A stretch of DNA of 7,827 nt from assembly GCA_030604165.1 (NCBI GenBank), contig JAUVWK010000116.1:1-7827 (forward strand), in the 5' to 3' direction. The notes under the pieces are model-generated. The model did no database searches. It saw only the letters and a list, made by a program, of their open reading frames with translations, and was not told the DNA's origin. This stretch comes from Alphaproteobacteria bacterium. GTDB taxonomy: Bacteria > Pseudomonadota > Alphaproteobacteria > UBA828. Numbering within the stretch: the first letter of the stretch is position 1; every line of letters starts with the position of its first letter. Position numbers and translations under genes: made by a program. Positions 6,462 to 7,827 of this stretch are shown here, one piece after another.

Positions 6462-7526
6462 GTGACGCTGCATCCGGCCGCGCCCGACAGAGCCAATGAC
6501 CGTGCCAGTGACCGGGCCAATGGCCGCTCCGGTGCCCGCTCAATGCGGCGCGGCGCCGGGCGGCGGCCCAGCTATGGCGCGCTCGATCTGGGCACCAACA
6601 ATTGCCGGCTCTTGGTGGCGCGCCCGCAGGCCGAGGGCTTTCGCGTCATCGACGTCTTTTCGCGCATCGTCCGGCTCGGCGAGGGCGTGGCGGAAAGCGG
6701 CCGCCTCTCGGATGCCGCCATGGCGCGCACGGTGGCCGCGCTCAAGATCTGCGCCGCGAAGCTGCGGCGCGGCCGCGTCGGCCGCTGCCGGGCGATCGCC
6801 ACCGAGGCCTGCCGGCGGGCCGAGAATTGCGACAGCTTCCTCGCCCGGGTGCAACGCGAGACCGGCTTCGAGATCGAAATCATCTCCACCGCGGAGGAGG
6901 CGCAACTGGCGCTGGCGGGCTGTGTGCCGTTGCTCGAGAGCGAGACGCCACGCGCGCTCCTGTTCGATATCGGCGGCGGCAGCACCGAGCTCATCTGGGT
7001 GAGCCACGAGGCCGGCGCGCGGCCCAGCGTCGAGGCCTGGACCTCGCTGGCGAGCGGCGTGGTCACCATGGCCGAGCGCTTCGGCGGCGTCCGGGTCGAC
7101 GGCGACACCTTCGACGCGATGGTCGCCGAGGTTGCCGCTCAGGTCGCGCCCTTCGCCGCAGCGCAACGACTCGACGGCGCCGCGGGCGACGGCGGCGTGC
7201 AGCTTTTGGGCACCTCGGGCACGGTCACCACCATCGCCGGCGTGCATCTCGATCTGCCGCAGTACGACCGCGCCAAGGTCGACGGCATCCGGCTCACTTT
7301 CCCCGATGTGCGCCAGGTGGTGCACGGCCTGGTGGGCCAAAGCTACGAGCAACGCGCGGCGCACCCCTGCATCGGCCACGGCCGTGGCGACGTGGTGATC
7401 GCCGGTTGCGCCATTCTGGAGGCGATCATGCGCGCCTGCCCGGTGGGCCAATTGCGTGTCGCCGACCGCGGTCTGCGCGAGGGCCTGCTGCTCGGCATGA
7501 TGCGCACCGACGGGGCCGTGCAATGA
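6462..7526 (+). CDS. ppx: Exopolyphosphatase / guanosine pentaphosphatase family protein (Ppx/GppA)
   Basis: An actin-fold (ASKHA) phosphatase of about 354 residues that removes terminal phosphate from polyphosphate or converts pppGpp to ppGpp; the sequence does not separate these two activities. Counting from GTG 6462, the first phosphate loop is ALDLGTNNCRLL (40-51). TAEEA (143-147) holds the probable catalytic glutamate, FDIGGGSTEL (168-177) is the second phosphate loop, and GTSGTVTT lies at 250-257. RGDVVIAG starts at 308, and VADRGLREGLL ends the fold at 333-343. It is short beside E. coli Ppx (513 aa) because the C-terminal HD-like domain is absent, as in many alphaproteobacterial homologues. 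The first 27 residues are Asp/Arg/Ala-rich, encoded by a 12-base repeat, and unconserved in appearance. Starts at GTG 6408 or ATG 6543 remain possible. The stop overlaps the rlmE start by ATGA, so the two genes are co-transcribed. Confidence 0.92.
   Translation: MTLHPAAPDRANDRASDRANGRSGARSMRRGAGRRPSYGALDLGTNNCRLLVARPQAEGFRVIDVFSRIVRLGEGVAESGRLSDAAMARTVAALKICAAKLRRGRVGRCRAIATEACRRAENCDSFLARVQRETGFEIEIISTAEEAQLALAGCVPLLESETPRALLFDIGGGSTELIWVSHEAGARPSVEAWTSLASGVVTMAERFGGVRVDGDTFDAMVAEVAAQVAPFAAAQRLDGAAGDGGVQLLGTSGTVTTIAGVHLDLPQYDRAKVDGIRLTFPDVRQVVHGLVGQSYEQRAAHPCIGHGRGDVVIAGCAILEAIMRACPVGQLRVADRGLREGLLLGMMRTDGAVQ
6486..6533 (+). repeat. Imperfect 12-base tandem repeat, four units
   Basis: Four consecutive 12-base units (6486-6497, 6498-6509, 6510-6521, 6522-6533) follow the pattern GACCGNGCCANT, the last one diverged. 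In the ppx frame they would read DRAN-DRAS-DRAN-GRSG. The run lies between the GTG at 6462 and the ATG at 6543. It is therefore either a disordered N-terminal tail or, if translation starts at the ATG, part of the leader. Confidence 0.7.
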
Positions 7527-7827
7527 GCGCCGGCTCGCCGGTCTCGCGCCGCCGCGCCGCGGTGCGCCTCAAAAAGGCGCGCGGACGCAAGCCCTCATCG
7601 AGCCGCTGGTTGCAGCGCCAACTGAACGATCCCTATGTGCGCGCCGCGCGCGAAGCCGGCTATCGCTCGCGCGCCGCCTTCAAGCTCGCCGAGCTCGACG
7701 ATCGCTTCGGCCTGCTTCGCCCCGGCGCGCGGGTCGTCGATCTCGGCGCGGCGCCCGGCGGCTGGAGCCAGGTGGCGGTCGAGCGGGTCGGCGCGGCCGC
7801 CGGCAAGGGCCTGGTGCTCGCCGCCGA
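7523..7827 (+). CDS. rlmE: 23S rRNA (uridine-2552-2'-O)-methyltransferase RlmE (FtsJ/RrmJ), partial
   Basis: The first 101 codons are present and the gene runs off the right edge. RlmE methylates the 2'-OH of U2552 in the peptidyl-transferase A loop of 23S rRNA, using S-adenosylmethionine, late in 50S assembly. The basic N-terminal stretch (about 9-28) is longer than in E. coli and common in alphaproteobacteria. Then come SSRWLQRQLNDPYVRAARE (26-44), YRSRAAFKLAELD (47-59) with K54 at the first catalytic lysine position, and the SAM-binding loop VVDLGAAPGGWSQVA (71-85). The remaining catalytic residues (Asp, Lys, Glu in E. coli) lie beyond the window. The ATG overlaps the ppx stop by four bases, and GGGG (7512-7515) is a possible Shine-Dalgarno sequence. 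Confidence 0.95.
   Translation, partial: MSAGSPVSRRRAAVRLKKARGRKPSSSRWLQRQLNDPYVRAAREAGYRSRAAFKLAELDDRFGLLRPGARVVDLGAAPGGWSQVAVERVGAAAGKGLVLAA

Noticed and set aside
6540..7523. 327-codon open frame on the minus strand
   Set aside because: It mirrors the ppx gene and has the composition of an antisense shadow; the sense strand carries all Ppx motifs.

Overview
The window looks like chromosomal DNA from a high-GC alphaproteobacterium, probably Rhodospirillales-like. That placement is inferred from the strong G/C preference at third codon positions, the short Ppx/GppA gene directly coupled to rlmE, the alphaproteobacterial style of the tRNA-Gln, and the AcoX-type gene. No species can be named from sequence alone. 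There are no transposases, phage genes, CRISPR arrays or rRNA genes.

Layout. At the left edge, on the minus strand and cut by the window, is the N-terminal part of an AcoX-type ATP-NAD kinase family protein (1-455). A divergent intergenic gap of 188 bases separates it from a tightly packed plus-strand gene set: a Nudix hydrolase (644-1051), an RND periplasmic adaptor (1041-2162), an RND inner-membrane permease (2177-5431) and endonuclease V, nfi (5428-6132). The Nudix and adaptor genes overlap by 11 bases, the adaptor and permease are 14 bases apart, and the permease and nfi share an ATGA overlap, so this is very probably one operon. A convergent minus-strand tRNA-Gln(CUG) gene follows (6169-6242) with its own recognisable promoter. 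After a GC-rich intergenic stretch come an exopolyphosphatase of the Ppx/GppA family (about 6462-7526) and rlmE (from 7523, cut by the right edge), again joined by an ATGA overlap.

How the genes work together. The adaptor and permease should form the inner-membrane and periplasmic parts of a proton-driven export pump; no outer-membrane channel gene is present, so the pump would have to borrow one. The flanking Nudix hydrolase and endonuclease V are nucleotide or nucleic-acid housekeeping enzymes. Their co-transcription with a pump is the most unusual feature of the layout, although it may be operon packing without functional meaning. The ppx-rlmE pair links polyphosphate/(p)ppGpp-type metabolism to 23S rRNA 2'-O-methylation, a familiar pairing in alphaproteobacteria.

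No clearly novel system is visible. The observations most worth checking are the Nudix-RND-EndoV operon, a Cys in place of the usual Arg next to the catalytic Glu of endonuclease V, the non-AcrB proton-relay residues of the pump, and a 12-base repeat that determines how the N-terminus of Ppx should be read.
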